From the NCBI RefSeq assembly GCF_019242285.1, contig NZ_JAFAVV010000344.1:1-41019 (forward strand): DNA of 41,019 nt, in the 5' to 3' direction. The position numbers and the translations under genes were made by a program. Shown here one piece after another: positions 23,942 to 32,437 of the stretch. Within the stretch, counting starts at the first letter, position 1. Every line of letters begins with the position of its first letter. This DNA is from Bradyrhizobium sp. Its GTDB lineage: Bacteria > Pseudomonadota > Alphaproteobacteria > Rhizobiales > Xanthobacteraceae. The notes beneath the pieces are model-generated. The model saw only the letters and a list, made by a program, of their open reading frames with translations, was not told the DNA's origin and made no database searches.

Positions 23942-25056
23942 GCCATCACCTCGGCAGCCAGGGTGAGATCCGCTTTCGTATCCGCGCCGAGAAGGTTGTG
24001 GTAAAGGGCCGCATATCGATCAGCCATCTTTCGCAGCGTATAGCGCCGCGATCGCAGCAGCGCCGCCTGCTGCAGGAAGGCGCGCATGGCCGCGTCCGCC
24101 GCGAGGCGCGTCAGGCAGGCGCGTAGCGCGGCGACATCGTTCGCTTCGACGAAGAGCGCGGCGCCGTCCCAGAGCTCACGAAAGGTTGGGATATCGGAGA
24201 GTACCAGCGCGCAGCCTCGCGAGGCGGCCTCCAGCACGGCAAGGCCAAACGGCTCATACCGTGCCGGGCTCACATACACCGCCGCCCGCTGCATCAGGCA
24301 ATCGAGCTCGACATGGGAGACAGGGCCGAGCAGTTCGATCCCCTCGCAGCAGGCGGCAGCATCGGCCGCAGGCCCGGCTACACGGATACGCCACGCGATT
24401 TCATCGGAGACCTGCGCCAATGCCGAAAGATTCTTGGCCGCATCCCACATCCGCCCCGCGGCAAGAACGAAATTCTCCTTTTGGATCGCGGTCCCAACCT
24501 TTGACGCGATTCCGTTCCAGACTACATGTCCCGGCGAACAAGGGCGATAGAGATCGCGCACCGAGTTGTAAAATGTCCGGGTGGGGCACACCCAAGCATG
24601 CGCGCGGTCGAGCCCGAGCGAAACGGATTCCGTATAGCGCCGCCATCGCGGCTCGGAAAGCCAGGCGCCGTCATTGCAGGCGATCGCCCACGAATTGACG
24701 CAGGAATGCGCGCTGACCACGACAGGACAGCCCCAGGCGAACGCCGCCTCGCGAAAGCCGTTGAGATGGACGATATCGGGTGCCAGCCGCGCCTGCAGTT
24801 CGGCGAAGAACCGGCGCGCGGCTGCGACGTCGCTACCATCGGGGTCCTGCCATTCGAGGGCAAGAGGGCTTTCGATCAGATGCACCGACGGTGCGAGCAT
24901 CGACCGCTGCTCGGGGCCTGCTACAGGTCCCTGGGTGACCAGATGGACATTCACCCCGCTTGCGGCCAGCGCGCCGGACAGCGCGGTAGCGAAAGTCCAG
25001 ACGCCGCCGACCGTGTCGGCCGTCATCAGGATGCTGAGGCCTGCGAGATGCATCAT
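23938..25056 (-). CDS. GT4-family glycosyltransferase
   Basis: A 372-residue GT4 enzyme. It starts MMHLAGLSILMTADTVGGVWTFATALSGALAASGVNVHLVTQGP, with the G-G-V-W acceptor-side loop. It carries ENFVLAAGRMWDAAKNLSALAQ, then AAVYVSPARYEPFGLAVLEAASRGCALVLSDIPTFRELW, in which E-P-F-G-L-x-x-L-E-A is the E-x7-E retaining GT4 motif that binds the nucleotide sugar. I chose the first ATG (25056), which overlaps the radical SAM stop. Transfers an activated sugar with retention; the acceptor is unknown. Confidence 0.88.
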   Translation of the reverse strand: MMHLAGLSILMTADTVGGVWTFATALSGALAASGVNVHLVTQGPVAGPEQRSMLAPSVHLIESPLALEWQDPDGSDVAAARRFFAELQARLAPDIVHLNGFREAAFAWGCPVVVSAHSCVNSWAIACNDGAWLSEPRWRRYTESVSLGLDRAHAWVCPTRTFYNSVRDLYRPCSPGHVVWNGIASKVGTAIQKENFVLAAGRMWDAAKNLSALAQVSDEIAWRIRVAGPAADAAACCEGIELLGPVSHVELDCLMQRAAVYVSPARYEPFGLAVLEAASRGCALVLSDIPTFRELWDGAALFVEANDVAALRACLTRLAADAAMRAFLQQAALLRSRRYTLRKMADRYAALYHNLLGADTKADLTLAAEVMA

Positions 25057-26339
25057 CGGATCTCCCGCATTTCCAGCTCGCGCAGCGGCGCCGGACGCTC
25101 GTTCTGGACGTCGCTGAACTGATCGAACATTGCGAGGTAGTGCGCATGCGCACGCTCCCAGGCGACATTGTCGGGCTCCCCCCACAGCTTCCGGTAGTCC
25201 GGCGAGCCGGGATAGGGATAGAGCGGCACCGGATCGTTGGCCCAAACGCCGCTGTCCTGCATGCGCCGCCGCCAGCGCTGCACGACGGGATCGTCATCCT
25301 GCGGCATCTCGATCAGGTTGGCTTGCACGAATGGAACATGGCGGCGCGCCTCGACCAGGCGGTCGGCGAGCTGATCGGTGGTCATCTTGCAGTTCTTCGC
25401 CAGCACCGCGCGACCCTCTGGCGTCAGGCTTTCGATTCCGGCTTCGATCGAGACGCAGCCGGCGCGGCCGAGTAGCGCCAGCATGTCCGGCTTCCACAGA
25501 TCGATGCGCGTCTGCACGCCGAACTTGACACCAGATCCGACCAGGCCGTGCAGCAACTCGGCGTTCGGCAGAAAGATCTCGTCGATGAAATAGACGTATT
25601 CGGCGCCCTGTCGACGCAGCCCGCCGATCTCCTGCAGGATCACCGCCGGCGGCCGCTTGCGATAGCCGTTGCGGAAGTTTTCCTTGGCGCAGAAGGTGCA
25701 ATTGTACGGGCAGCCGCGCGAGGCCTCGACCTCGGCGCCGGGACCGACCGGTTCGGCATCGAAACGGTGATGATGGTGATGATGACGGCGCACCATCTCC
25801 GCCGGCCAATCGAGCGGCGGCTGATCGACGAAGCCGACGGCTTGCGGGCCGCCATTGACCCGGATGCGGTTCTCGTCGGCGAAGCACAGACCGGCAAAGT
25901 CGCGCTCGCCATTGGCGAGCCGCAGCAGCGCATGCTCACATTCGCCCATCACCACGATATCGACATCGAGCTTGCGCAGCGCGGCGCCCGGCGTGGTCGA
26001 GCCGTGCGGGCCGACCGCCACCAGCGTTGGTGCGAGCTCGCGCAGCGCGGAGGTGAGCCGTTGCGGCACGCGCAGTTCGGGCGGTGCGCAGCGCCAAAAC
26101 AGATAGGTGGGCGCGGTGGTGACGACGACGATATCCGGGCCGAAGCCGCGCAGCTCCGTCTCGATTTCCACAAGCGAGAGATCGAACATGTGGGCGTCGA
26201 GCAGCAGCGTGCTGTGCCCGGCCTGCCGCAGATAGTGCTGGGAAATTCCGAGCTCGAGCGGCAAATGCGGGCAACGGCAACCGAAATAGATGCTGCCCGA
26301 AAAATCCCAGTTCGGATTGATGAGCGCGACCCGGGTCAT
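25053..26339 (-). CDS. B12-binding-domain radical SAM enzyme
   Basis: A 428-residue protein with an N-terminal cobalamin-binding-like Rossmann domain (about 1-150, MTRVALINPNWDFSGSIYFGCRCPHLPLELG...PDIVVVTTAPTYLFWR) and a radical SAM domain. The [4Fe-4S] cluster would bind through C-P-Y-N-C-T-F-C (Cys210, Cys214, Cys217). A run of six histidines (186-191) precedes it. Such enzymes methylate unactivated carbons or rearrange their substrate; within an oligosaccharide cluster, sugar or inositol C-methylation is plausible. As I recall, NCBI defines a family (TIGR04295) of B12-binding radical SAM proteins from clusters of this kind. Start ATG 26339 overlaps the upstream stop. Confidence 0.85.
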   Translation of the reverse strand: MTRVALINPNWDFSGSIYFGCRCPHLPLELGISQHYLRQAGHSTLLLDAHMFDLSLVEIETELRGFGPDIVVVTTAPTYLFWRCAPPELRVPQRLTSALRELAPTLVAVGPHGSTTPGAALRKLDVDIVVMGECEHALLRLANGERDFAGLCFADENRIRVNGGPQAVGFVDQPPLDWPAEMVRRHHHHHHRFDAEPVGPGAEVEASRGCPYNCTFCAKENFRNGYRKRPPAVILQEIGGLRRQGAEYVYFIDEIFLPNAELLHGLVGSGVKFGVQTRIDLWKPDMLALLGRAGCVSIEAGIESLTPEGRAVLAKNCKMTTDQLADRLVEARRHVPFVQANLIEMPQDDDPVVQRWRRRMQDSGVWANDPVPLYPYPGSPDYRKLWGEPDNVAWERAHAHYLAMFDQFSDVQNERPAPLRELEMREIR

Positions 26340-27403
26340 GCCACGACCTCGCGGCTCATGACGGCGCCGGTGAACCGGCCCTGCAGCCAATGCTGCAGCG
26401 AAGCCAGGCCGTCGGGTAGGGACGTCGTCGGTCGCCATCCGATGGCGGCTGAGAGCGCTCCGACGTCGCTGACATACCAGGGCTGATCGCCCGGACGCCA
26501 ATCATCGAATCCGAAGCTGATCTCGTGTCCGACCAGCCGGGCCAGCAGCTCGATCAGCTCGAGCAGGCTGACGGAATTCGCCGGTCCGCCGCCCAGGTTG
26601 AAGACACGGCCGTGGGTGCGGTCGATCTGATCGAGCGCCGCGATCCACGCCGCGGTGGCGTCTGCCACATAGAGCGCGTCGCGGACCTGGCAGCCGTCGC
26701 CATAGATGGTCAGCCGATCACCGCGAAGCGCCGACAGCAGGAAGTGCGCGATCCAGCCCTGATCCTCGGTACCGAACTGGCGCGGGCCGTAGATGCAGCT
26801 CATGCGCATCGTGACCGTGCGCAGGCCGAACACCCGCGCGTAATCGTGAACGTACTGGTCCGCCGTACCTTTCGAGCAACCATAGGGGCTGTAGAAGTCC
26901 AATGGAGCACTCTCGGTGACGCCACGGGCTAGCGCTTGATGCGTCGGAACGTAGCGGCGATCGACGCGGCGGATCTGCGTATCGTCGACCAATCGGCCAT
27001 AGACCTTGTTGGTGGATGCGAAGATGACGGGCGCCGACGGGTTATGGCGCCGCACCGCCTCGAGCACGTTGACGGTGCCGCGCGCATTGGTCTCGAAGTC
27101 GTCGCAGGGGTCTTCCAGGCTGGTGGTGACCGCAACCTGCGCCGCCAGATGGAGAACGGCACGCGCGCCACGCACCGCATCGATGACGATGATCGGATCG
27201 CGCACGTCGCCGATCGCAATCGCGATCTCGTCGCGGTGGCGCGACTTCAGCCATTGCGCATTCTCCCGGATGCCGGCGCGGGCGAAATTGTCCAGGATGA
27301 GTACGCGATCGCCGCGGCTGGCCAGCCGATCGGCCAGGTTGCAGCCGAGGAAGCCGCAGCCGCCGGTGATGAGGATGGGCTTGTCGCCATCTGCGATCGT
27401 CAT
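26336..27403 (-). CDS. SDR epimerase, CDP-paratose/tyvelose 2-epimerase type
   Basis: A 355-residue extended SDR protein with GGCGFLG at 14-20 and the catalytic pair Tyr174/Lys178 in F-Y-S-P-Y-G-C-S-K-G. The segments F-A-S-T-N-K-V-Y-G and M-R-M-S-C-I-Y-G-P-R-Q-F-G-T-E-D-Q-G-W-I are diagnostic of the CDP-paratose/CDP-tyvelose 2-epimerase (RfbE-like) group. It probably changes the stereochemistry of a nucleotide-activated sugar here; whether the nucleotide is CDP is not shown. Coupled by ATGA overlaps on both sides. Confidence 0.86.
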   Translation of the reverse strand: MTIADGDKPILITGGCGFLGCNLADRLASRGDRVLILDNFARAGIRENAQWLKSRHRDEIAIAIGDVRDPIIVIDAVRGARAVLHLAAQVAVTTSLEDPCDDFETNARGTVNVLEAVRRHNPSAPVIFASTNKVYGRLVDDTQIRRVDRRYVPTHQALARGVTESAPLDFYSPYGCSKGTADQYVHDYARVFGLRTVTMRMSCIYGPRQFGTEDQGWIAHFLLSALRGDRLTIYGDGCQVRDALYVADATAAWIAALDQIDRTHGRVFNLGGGPANSVSLLELIELLARLVGHEISFGFDDWRPGDQPWYVSDVGALSAAIGWRPTTSLPDGLASLQHWLQGRFTGAVMSREVVA

Positions 27404-28512
27404 GCCACCAGTCCTCGGCGCAACAATTCGTCGGTGGCTTTTTCGGCCTGGTCGTCGGCAACCTGGTCGGCCAGGTAGCAGGCCAGTTCGTCGAGGCCTT
27501 CCTCGAACTCGACCCGTGGCTCGAATCCGAGGAGTGTTCGGCTCTTCGCGATGTCGGCGAAGCAGTGGCGGATGTCGCCGGCGCGGTATTTGCCGGCAAT
27601 GCGCGGGACGAGTGCGGCGCGTTCCATGACCCGCGCGAGATCGTGCGCAATGGAAAGAATGGTGCGGCTTCGTCCCGACCCGATATTGAAGACGTCGTCG
27701 GAATGGCTGCTCTCCAACGCGAGCAGGCAGGCGCGGGCGACATCGCGGACATGGACGAAGTCGCGACGCTGCAATCCGTCCTCGAACACCAGCGGTGCGC
27801 GCCCATTGAGCAGCCGGGCGGCGAAGATCGCCAGCACACCAGTATAGGGATTCGACAGCGCCTGGTTGGGCCCGAACACGTTGAAGAAGCGGAGCGCGAC
27901 GGTTGGAATGCCGTAGGCCTTGCCGGTGATCAGGCACATCCGCTCCTGCGCGTACTTGTTCAGCGCGTAGATCGAGCTGAGCGAGGGCCGCTTGGTTTCG
28001 GGTGTCGCGAGCGGTGTGAGGGGGCGCCCAGCGGTGTCCTGCACTTCCCAATCCGCCCGTTTCAACTGACTGACGGAGCGCTCGTCGGGCGAAACGGCCC
28101 TGCCGTCTTCGTCGCGGCAGAGCCCTTCGCCGTAGATGCTCATCGAGGAGGCAACCACCAGACGCCCGACCGGCCGCTTCGTCAGCGCCTGCAGGAGCGT
28201 GGCGGTGCCGAGCTCGTTCGTCCGGACATAGCTCTCGATGTCATACATGCTCTGGCCGACGCCGACGATCGAGGCCAGATGCATCACGCGGTCGACGCCA
28301 TGCAGCGCCCGCTCCACAGCGAGCTCATCAGTCATGTCGCCTACCATCAGCTCAACTTCCTGGGCGAGATAGGCTGGCCGCCTCCGATCGGAGCCGTGAA
28401 CCTGAGGTGACAGATTGTCGAGTACCCGGACGTCGTGACCCGCGTCGAGCAACGCGGCTGCCACGTGCGATCCGATGAATCCGGCGCCTCCGGTGATCAG
28501 AGCTCGCGTCAT
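27400..28512 (-). CDS. SDR sugar-nucleotide epimerase/dehydratase, first gene of operon 2
   Basis: A 370-residue extended SDR protein: GGAGFIG at 8-14, Tyr182/Lys186 in I-Y-A-L-N-K-Y-A-Q-E. The block R-P-L-T-P-L-A-T-P-E-T-K and the R-F-F-N-V-F-G-P-N-Q-A-L-S-N-P-Y-T-G-V resemble dTDP-L-rhamnose 4-epimerases and related 4-epimerases, so a 4-epimerase is the best guess. AAGGAG lies ten bases before the ATG at 28512, which fixes the start. The gene heads the 11-gene operon. A 218-base gap separates it from deoB and holds its promoter. Confidence 0.86.
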   Translation of the reverse strand: MTRALITGGAGFIGSHVAAALLDAGHDVRVLDNLSPQVHGSDRRRPAYLAQEVELMVGDMTDELAVERALHGVDRVMHLASIVGVGQSMYDIESYVRTNELGTATLLQALTKRPVGRLVVASSMSIYGEGLCRDEDGRAVSPDERSVSQLKRADWEVQDTAGRPLTPLATPETKRPSLSSIYALNKYAQERMCLITGKAYGIPTVALRFFNVFGPNQALSNPYTGVLAIFAARLLNGRAPLVFEDGLQRRDFVHVRDVARACLLALESSHSDDVFNIGSGRSRTILSIAHDLARVMERAALVPRIAGKYRAGDIRHCFADIAKSRTLLGFEPRVEFEEGLDELACYLADQVADDQAEKATDELLRRGLVA

Positions 28513-28731
28513 GTCGCCTGGTCTCCTTCCACACGAGAGGGTCGAGGGGCCGTTGGTGTGTCGGAGCGAAAGCGTCCGCGAATGCTTCGAAACCATCAAG
28601 TTACGACGATCGCGCCGTGTCACTCCTGAGGTTAGAAGCAGTGCATCGAATGTTCGTTCCTCCGCAATGTACAAACGAAAATTTCTCTAACCTGGATCAT
28701 TAACCCAGGTGAATCGCTGCCACGCGAGAGG
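28513..28731 (-). promoter_or_regulatory. Spacer with likely operon 2 promoter
   Basis: This gap must start transcription of operon 2, or carry read-through from operon 1. On the minus strand GGAACGAACA lies at 28660-28651, the same ten bases found in the operon 1 promoter at 35311-35302. At the 16-base spacing the -10 element is GCTT rather than CGTT, so the match to the EcfG consensus is only partial. Confidence 0.4.
28690..28710. terminator. Short inverted repeat between the operons
   Basis: ACCTGG / CCAGGT, six bp, nine-base loop, 22 bases after the deoB stop. On the minus strand it is followed by TAGAGAAATTTTCG, so the T-run is displaced. It may be a weak terminator of operon 1 or an operator for operon 2. 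Confidence 0.35.
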
Positions 28732-29940
28732 TCAGAACGGCTGACCGTGGGCGAGCGGCGGCAGCTCGAGATGGCGCGCGACGGTGGCTCCGATATCCGC
28801 AAAGCCGGTACGTTGTCCGATGGGCGCCCGCTGTTTCCCGCTCCAAAGGAGAACCGGCACCTGTTCGCGCGTATGGTCGGTGCCGGGCCAGGTCGGATCG
28901 CAGCCATGATCGGCCGTGATCACCAGCAGATCGTCCGATTTCAGCCGCGCGATCAACTCGGGCAGCCGGCTGTCGAACGTTTCCAGCGCGGCGGCGTAGC
29001 CGGTGACGTCGCGCCGGTGTCCATAGACCGTGTCGAAATCGACGAAATTGGCGAACAGCAGGCCGCCTTCGCTGAGGTGCTCCCAGCCTTGCACGGTGCA
29101 GTCGAACAGCACGTCGTTGCCACTGCCCTTCTTGTTCTGGCCGGTGCCGCGGTGGGCAAAAATATCGCCGATCTTGCCGACCGATACGATGTCGCGCCGA
29201 TCGGCGGCTGCGATGTCGAGCAGAGTGCTCTCCGGCGGCGGCACCGAGAAATCACGACGATTGGCGGTTCGCCGAAAGGTCTGCGGTGACGTTCCGACGA
29301 ACGGGCGTGCGATGACCCGACCGATATTGAGCGGATCGACGAGGCGGCGCGCGATCGCGCATACCTCGTAGAGCCGGGAGAGGCCGAAGCTCTGTTCATG
29401 AGCTGCGATCTGGAAGACGCTGTCGGCCGAGGTGTAGCAGATCGGCTGTCCGGTCGCGAGATGGGCGACGCCGAGCCGAGCGATGATCTCCGTGCCGGAA
29501 GCGTGGCAATTGCCAAGAATGCCGGGCAGATCCGCCTCGGCGCAGAGCATTTCGATCAGCGCATCTGGAAAGCATGGGGTGCTGTTCGGGAAATAGCCCC
29601 AATCGAACTGGACGGGCACGCCGGCGATCTCCCAATGGCCGGATGGCGTGTCCTTGCCCAGCGACTGCTCGCTGGCGCAGCCGAAATGCGCGATGGAGGA
29701 ACCACGATACGCGAGCCCGGGCGGACATCTGCCGGTGGCAAGGCAGCTTGCCTGTCCGAGACCGAGCCCTGTGAGATGAGGCAGATGCAGCGGACCCTCC
29801 CGCCATTCGCTGTCCGCTTCACCAAGTGCGCAGGCTTCGGCGATATGGCCAATCGTATCCGCACCTTCATCGCCGTAGCGCGCCGCATCGGGCGCGCCGC
29901 CGATGCCGACGGAGTCGAGGACGAGGATCATGGCACGCAT
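28732..29940 (-). CDS. deoB: Phosphopentomutase
   Basis: A 402-residue alkaline-phosphatase-superfamily enzyme that interconverts ribose-5-phosphate and ribose-1-phosphate. It opens [36 protein letters not shown], with the first metal-binding Asp. It contains [10 protein letters not shown] (phospho-acceptor Thr region), [12 protein letters not shown] and [18 protein letters not shown] with the remaining Mn ligands. Length matches E. coli DeoB (407). AGGAG nine bases before 29940 fixes the start, which overlaps the glycosidase stop by 13 bases. DeoB is normally in nucleoside salvage; here it is the last gene of a glycan operon, which suggests pentose-1-phosphate supply. Confidence 0.93.
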   Translation of the reverse strand: MRAMILVLDSVGIGGAPDAARYGDEGADTIGHIAEACALGEADSEWREGPLHLPHLTGLGLGQASCLATGRCPPGLAYRGSSIAHFGCASEQSLGKDTPSGHWEIAGVPVQFDWGYFPNSTPCFPDALIEMLCAEADLPGILGNCHASGTEIIARLGVAHLATGQPICYTSADSVFQIAAHEQSFGLSRLYEVCAIARRLVDPLNIGRVIARPFVGTSPQTFRRTANRRDFSVPPPESTLLDIAAADRRDIVSVGKIGDIFAHRGTGQNKKGSGNDVLFDCTVQGWEHLSEGGLLFANFVDFDTVYGHRRDVTGYAAALETFDSRLPELIARLKSDDLLVITADHGCDPTWPGTDHTREQVPVLLWSGKQRAPIGQRTGFADIGATVARHLELPPLAHGQPF

Positions 29941-30866
29941 AATGCTTTCTCCTCCGGGGCAGCCGGTCCGGCGTCAGCTTTCCCGCAGTAGCGATCAATC
30001 ATGCTGGCGCAGAAGTCGGCGAATTCCACGGGCTCGCGCGGCGGGCTGGTGTGATGCGGCGCGATGCCGCGATGTTCGGGCGTAAAGCAGAACGTCACCG
30101 TGATGTCGAAGTCGGCGAGCGCCCCCATCTGCCGATCGAACCAGTCGAGCGCGCCGGGACGGAAGCTGTCGGCCCAGGAGAGCCCAGTCCTGAGATGGCG
30201 CACGCCGAGCCGGCGCATCCAGCGCGCCGCCTCGTCGAGCCGATGATCCTCGAAATGAAACCACTGGCACAGTCCCAGGGAGGCCGCGTGCTGGGCGAAG
30301 ATTTCCAGGGCGGGTTTCGGCGTGCCATCCTCGCGCAACAGCCCCATGTGAAAATGCCGGTAATAGGAGGAACCTTCGGCCTCGCGGTGTCGTGTCGTCG
30401 CCTCCCAGGTCGCAGGCAGGTCGTAGAGGCTGTACCAATGGATGCGCGGCGCGTGTCCTGCGAGGAGCTCGGCGGTGCGTCGTACGCCCCAGGCCTGCAC
30501 CTCGTCGGCGCCGAAGGACGACACGCCGACTTCGGTCACCCAGACCGGCAGGCAGACCAGCGCCTCAATTTCGGCGAGCTTCTGCGGCCACTCGTCGATT
30601 TTCCACAAGTTCCAGTCCAGCGGAAAGCCGTGTACCGCGACCGCTTCGACATGATCGAGCACGCCGCGTGCTTTCATGTTCTCGATGAAGCGCGGATCAA
30701 TCGGCGAGATGCCGCCGAGCACCCGCGGCAGCGTCGGGTGCACGGCGCGGATCGCCTTCGCCGCCGCGACCGCCATGGCCGCGAACTGCTCCCACTCGGG
30801 ATCGATCAGGATGTCCCAGTGCGACTTGTTATTCGGCTCGTTCCAGATCTTGGCAGCCTCGATCAT
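29928..30866 (-). CDS. Circularly permuted TIM-barrel glycosidase (GH39-like)
   Basis: A 312-residue protein that begins directly with the catalytic acid block, [10 protein letters not shown] (Glu10). It continues V-L-G-G-I-S-P-I-D (strand 5), A-V-A-V-H-G-F-P (6), V-W-V-T-E-V-G with likely nucleophile Glu112 (7) and I-H-W-Y-S-L-Y-D (8). From about residue 198 it runs into [21 protein letters not shown] and I-T-V-T-F-C-F-T-P, which are strands 1-3 of the same family. All eight strands are present, in order 4-8 then 1-3. The ATG at 30866 overlaps the methyltransferase stop (ATGA), so this start is real. No signal peptide: cytoplasmic. Clan A, GH39-like beta-glycosidase, possibly beta-xylosidase. 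Confidence 0.8.
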   Translation of the reverse strand: MIEAAKIWNEPNNKSHWDILIDPEWEQFAAMAVAAAKAIRAVHPTLPRVLGGISPIDPRFIENMKARGVLDHVEAVAVHGFPLDWNLWKIDEWPQKLAEIEALVCLPVWVTEVGVSSFGADEVQAWGVRRTAELLAGHAPRIHWYSLYDLPATWEATTRHREAEGSSYYRHFHMGLLREDGTPKPALEIFAQHAASLGLCQWFHFEDHRLDEAARWMRRLGVRHLRTGLSWADSFRPGALDWFDRQMGALADFDITVTFCFTPEHRGIAPHHTSPPREPVEFADFCASMIDRYCGKADAGPAAPEEKALCVP

Positions 30867-31627
30867 CGCGCGCCTCGCGCCGGATAGACGGCACCATCCG
30901 CTTGCGGCCGTTCGGCTTTTCCACAGAGATAAACCTCGTCCTCAGGATGCGCGAGAATTTTAAATCCGGCGCTGCGCAGCATTGCCTCCGCACAGGCGCG
31001 ATTGGGCGCCCACCAGTTGGTAGGATCATCGGCGTATTCGCGCTCGATGAAATGCAGCTTTGGATAGCCGGGGCTGTCGAACTGTTCGGTGGTCCAGAAA
31101 TCATAGTTCTCGTCGACGGGATCGACCCGGCCTTGGCCACGCAGCATCGACTGGAACAGGAGCAGGTCACGCGCGACATGCTCGTGGATCAGGTCGAGCG
31201 CAAGCAGTGGATGACGCAGGTGGTAGAGCACGCCCATGAAGATCACGAGGTCGAAGCGCTCGCCGAGGCTGCCTACGTCGTACGCCGACAGCTTGCGGAA
31301 CTCGATCTTGAGGCGGCTGACGTCTGCCGCAAACCGCGCCTGCGCGAGATACTCGTCGTCGGTGTCGAGCCCCAGCACGCGCTCGGCGCCGCGACGCTTC
31401 ATCTCCATGGCGTAGAAACCGGCGTTGCAGCCGATGTCGAGCACCGACTTTCCTTCGAGCCGGTCAGGAATGATCCGCGAGAACCGCCGCCATTTCACCA
31501 TCGGGTAGTCGCCGAGAAAATGCGACGGCGCGGTGCTGACGCCGTTGAGGTCGAGATTGTGAAACCACGGTCCGAGCGCATCGACGCGCCGGCGGATTTC
31601 GTCCTGTGAGAGCATGGCCGTGGTCAT
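30863..31627 (-). CDS. SAM-dependent methyltransferase, CmoB-like
   Basis: A 254-residue class I methyltransferase. S-V-L-D-I-G-C-N-A-G-F-Y (61-72) is motif I for S-adenosylmethionine. The flanks W-x-H-N-L-x-L-N-G-V, L-P-L-L-A-L-D and the final domain (FWTTEQFDSPGYPKLHFIEREYADDPTNWWAPN) match the CmoB-like fold and, as I recall, the TIGR04290 family (named for a Ramlibacter gene), found with glycosyltransferases and radical SAM enzymes. Since CmoB transfers a carboxymethyl group to tRNA, the true reaction here (methylation or carboxymethylation of a glycan or inositol) is open. Confidence 0.85.
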   Translation of the reverse strand: MTTAMLSQDEIRRRVDALGPWFHNLDLNGVSTAPSHFLGDYPMVKWRRFSRIIPDRLEGKSVLDIGCNAGFYAMEMKRRGAERVLGLDTDDEYLAQARFAADVSRLKIEFRKLSAYDVGSLGERFDLVIFMGVLYHLRHPLLALDLIHEHVARDLLLFQSMLRGQGRVDPVDENYDFWTTEQFDSPGYPKLHFIEREYADDPTNWWAPNRACAEAMLRSAGFKILAHPEDEVYLCGKAERPQADGAVYPARGAR

Positions 31628-32436
31628 GATGCGCTTCTGTCGAACGCTGGCATTCCAGTCTCCGCCGTCTCGGCAGGCGTCGCGGCTCGGAGACTTGATC
31701 GCGGACGGCTGATCTCGGCGCTGGTGTCCAGAAGTGCCATGGCCGTCCGGTAGCCCTTCACTGTGCCGACGTCGACATAGACATCACCCGCTTTGACGCC
31801 GATGCCGCTGCCGCCAGCCGCAAGGTAGCCGTTGACGAGCGTGCCGAAATATTCGTCGCGACGACCACGCTGCAGCCATAGGGAGTGCAGGTCGCGGAAG
31901 CCTGCAGCCGACATCTTGAACGCGCCCCAGATCCAGTTCGAGCCGGCATCCGCTCGTTTGACTTGGATCTCCCGGACCTGCTCGCCATCGAGCACCACGG
32001 CGTCGAAGAGTTCAGGCTGCTCGACCGGAAACAGCAAAAAGGAAAGATCGGCGGTGGGCAGGGCAGCGAGTGCGTTCTTGGGAAACCAGACCGTATCGGG
32101 CAGGCCGACCATGACATCGTCGCGGTCACCGATCACCGTGCTCGCCCTGAACACCGCGTCGCAGAGGCCGGCAGCGTCCGGCTGCACCACGTAGGCGAGC
32201 TGCGCGCCGTCGTAATGATCGCCGAAATATTCCAGGATGTCGGATTTGCCCGGCGAGATCACGAAGCAGATCTTGTCGGCGCCGCCGAGGATCAGCCGCT
32301 CGACCAGATATTCCGAAACGGCGCAAGGCCGGGACGTGTCTCCGTCGCTGCGGCTGCCGACGGGCAGCAGCTCCTTCGAGAACGCCAGCGGCTGGATGCG
32401 GCTGCCCCGGCCCGCCGCGGGTACGACACCCCACAT
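31624..32436 (-). CDS. Sugar-1-phosphate nucleotidyltransferase
   Basis: A 270-residue nucleotidyltransferase, MWGVVPAAGRGSRIQPLAFSKELLPVG, with the G-x-G-x-R-x-x-P-x-x-x-x-K signature (Gly9, Gly11, Arg13, Lys21) that binds NTP. D-T-V-W at the middle carries the metal-binding Asp, and V-Y-V-D-V-G-T-V-K-G-Y is the sugar-binding end. It would activate a sugar-1-phosphate as NDP-sugar. AGGAGG seven bases before the ATG at 32436 fixes the start. It is shorter than GalU and has no C-terminal hexapeptide domain. Its neighbour deoB may provide a pentose-1-phosphate. Confidence 0.87.
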   Translation of the reverse strand: MWGVVPAAGRGSRIQPLAFSKELLPVGSRSDGDTSRPCAVSEYLVERLILGGADKICFVISPGKSDILEYFGDHYDGAQLAYVVQPDAAGLCDAVFRASTVIGDRDDVMVGLPDTVWFPKNALAALPTADLSFLLFPVEQPELFDAVVLDGEQVREIQVKRADAGSNWIWGAFKMSAAGFRDLHSLWLQRGRRDEYFGTLVNGYLAAGGSGIGVKAGDVYVDVGTVKGYRTAMALLDTSAEISRPRSSLRAATPAETAETGMPAFDRSAS

Positions 32437-32437
32437 C

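Noticed and set aside
28732..29289. DeoB as part of a nucleoside-salvage operon
   Set aside because: No purine/pyrimidine phosphorylase, deaminase or deoC neighbour; the upstream overlap with the glycosidase ties it to the glycan operon.
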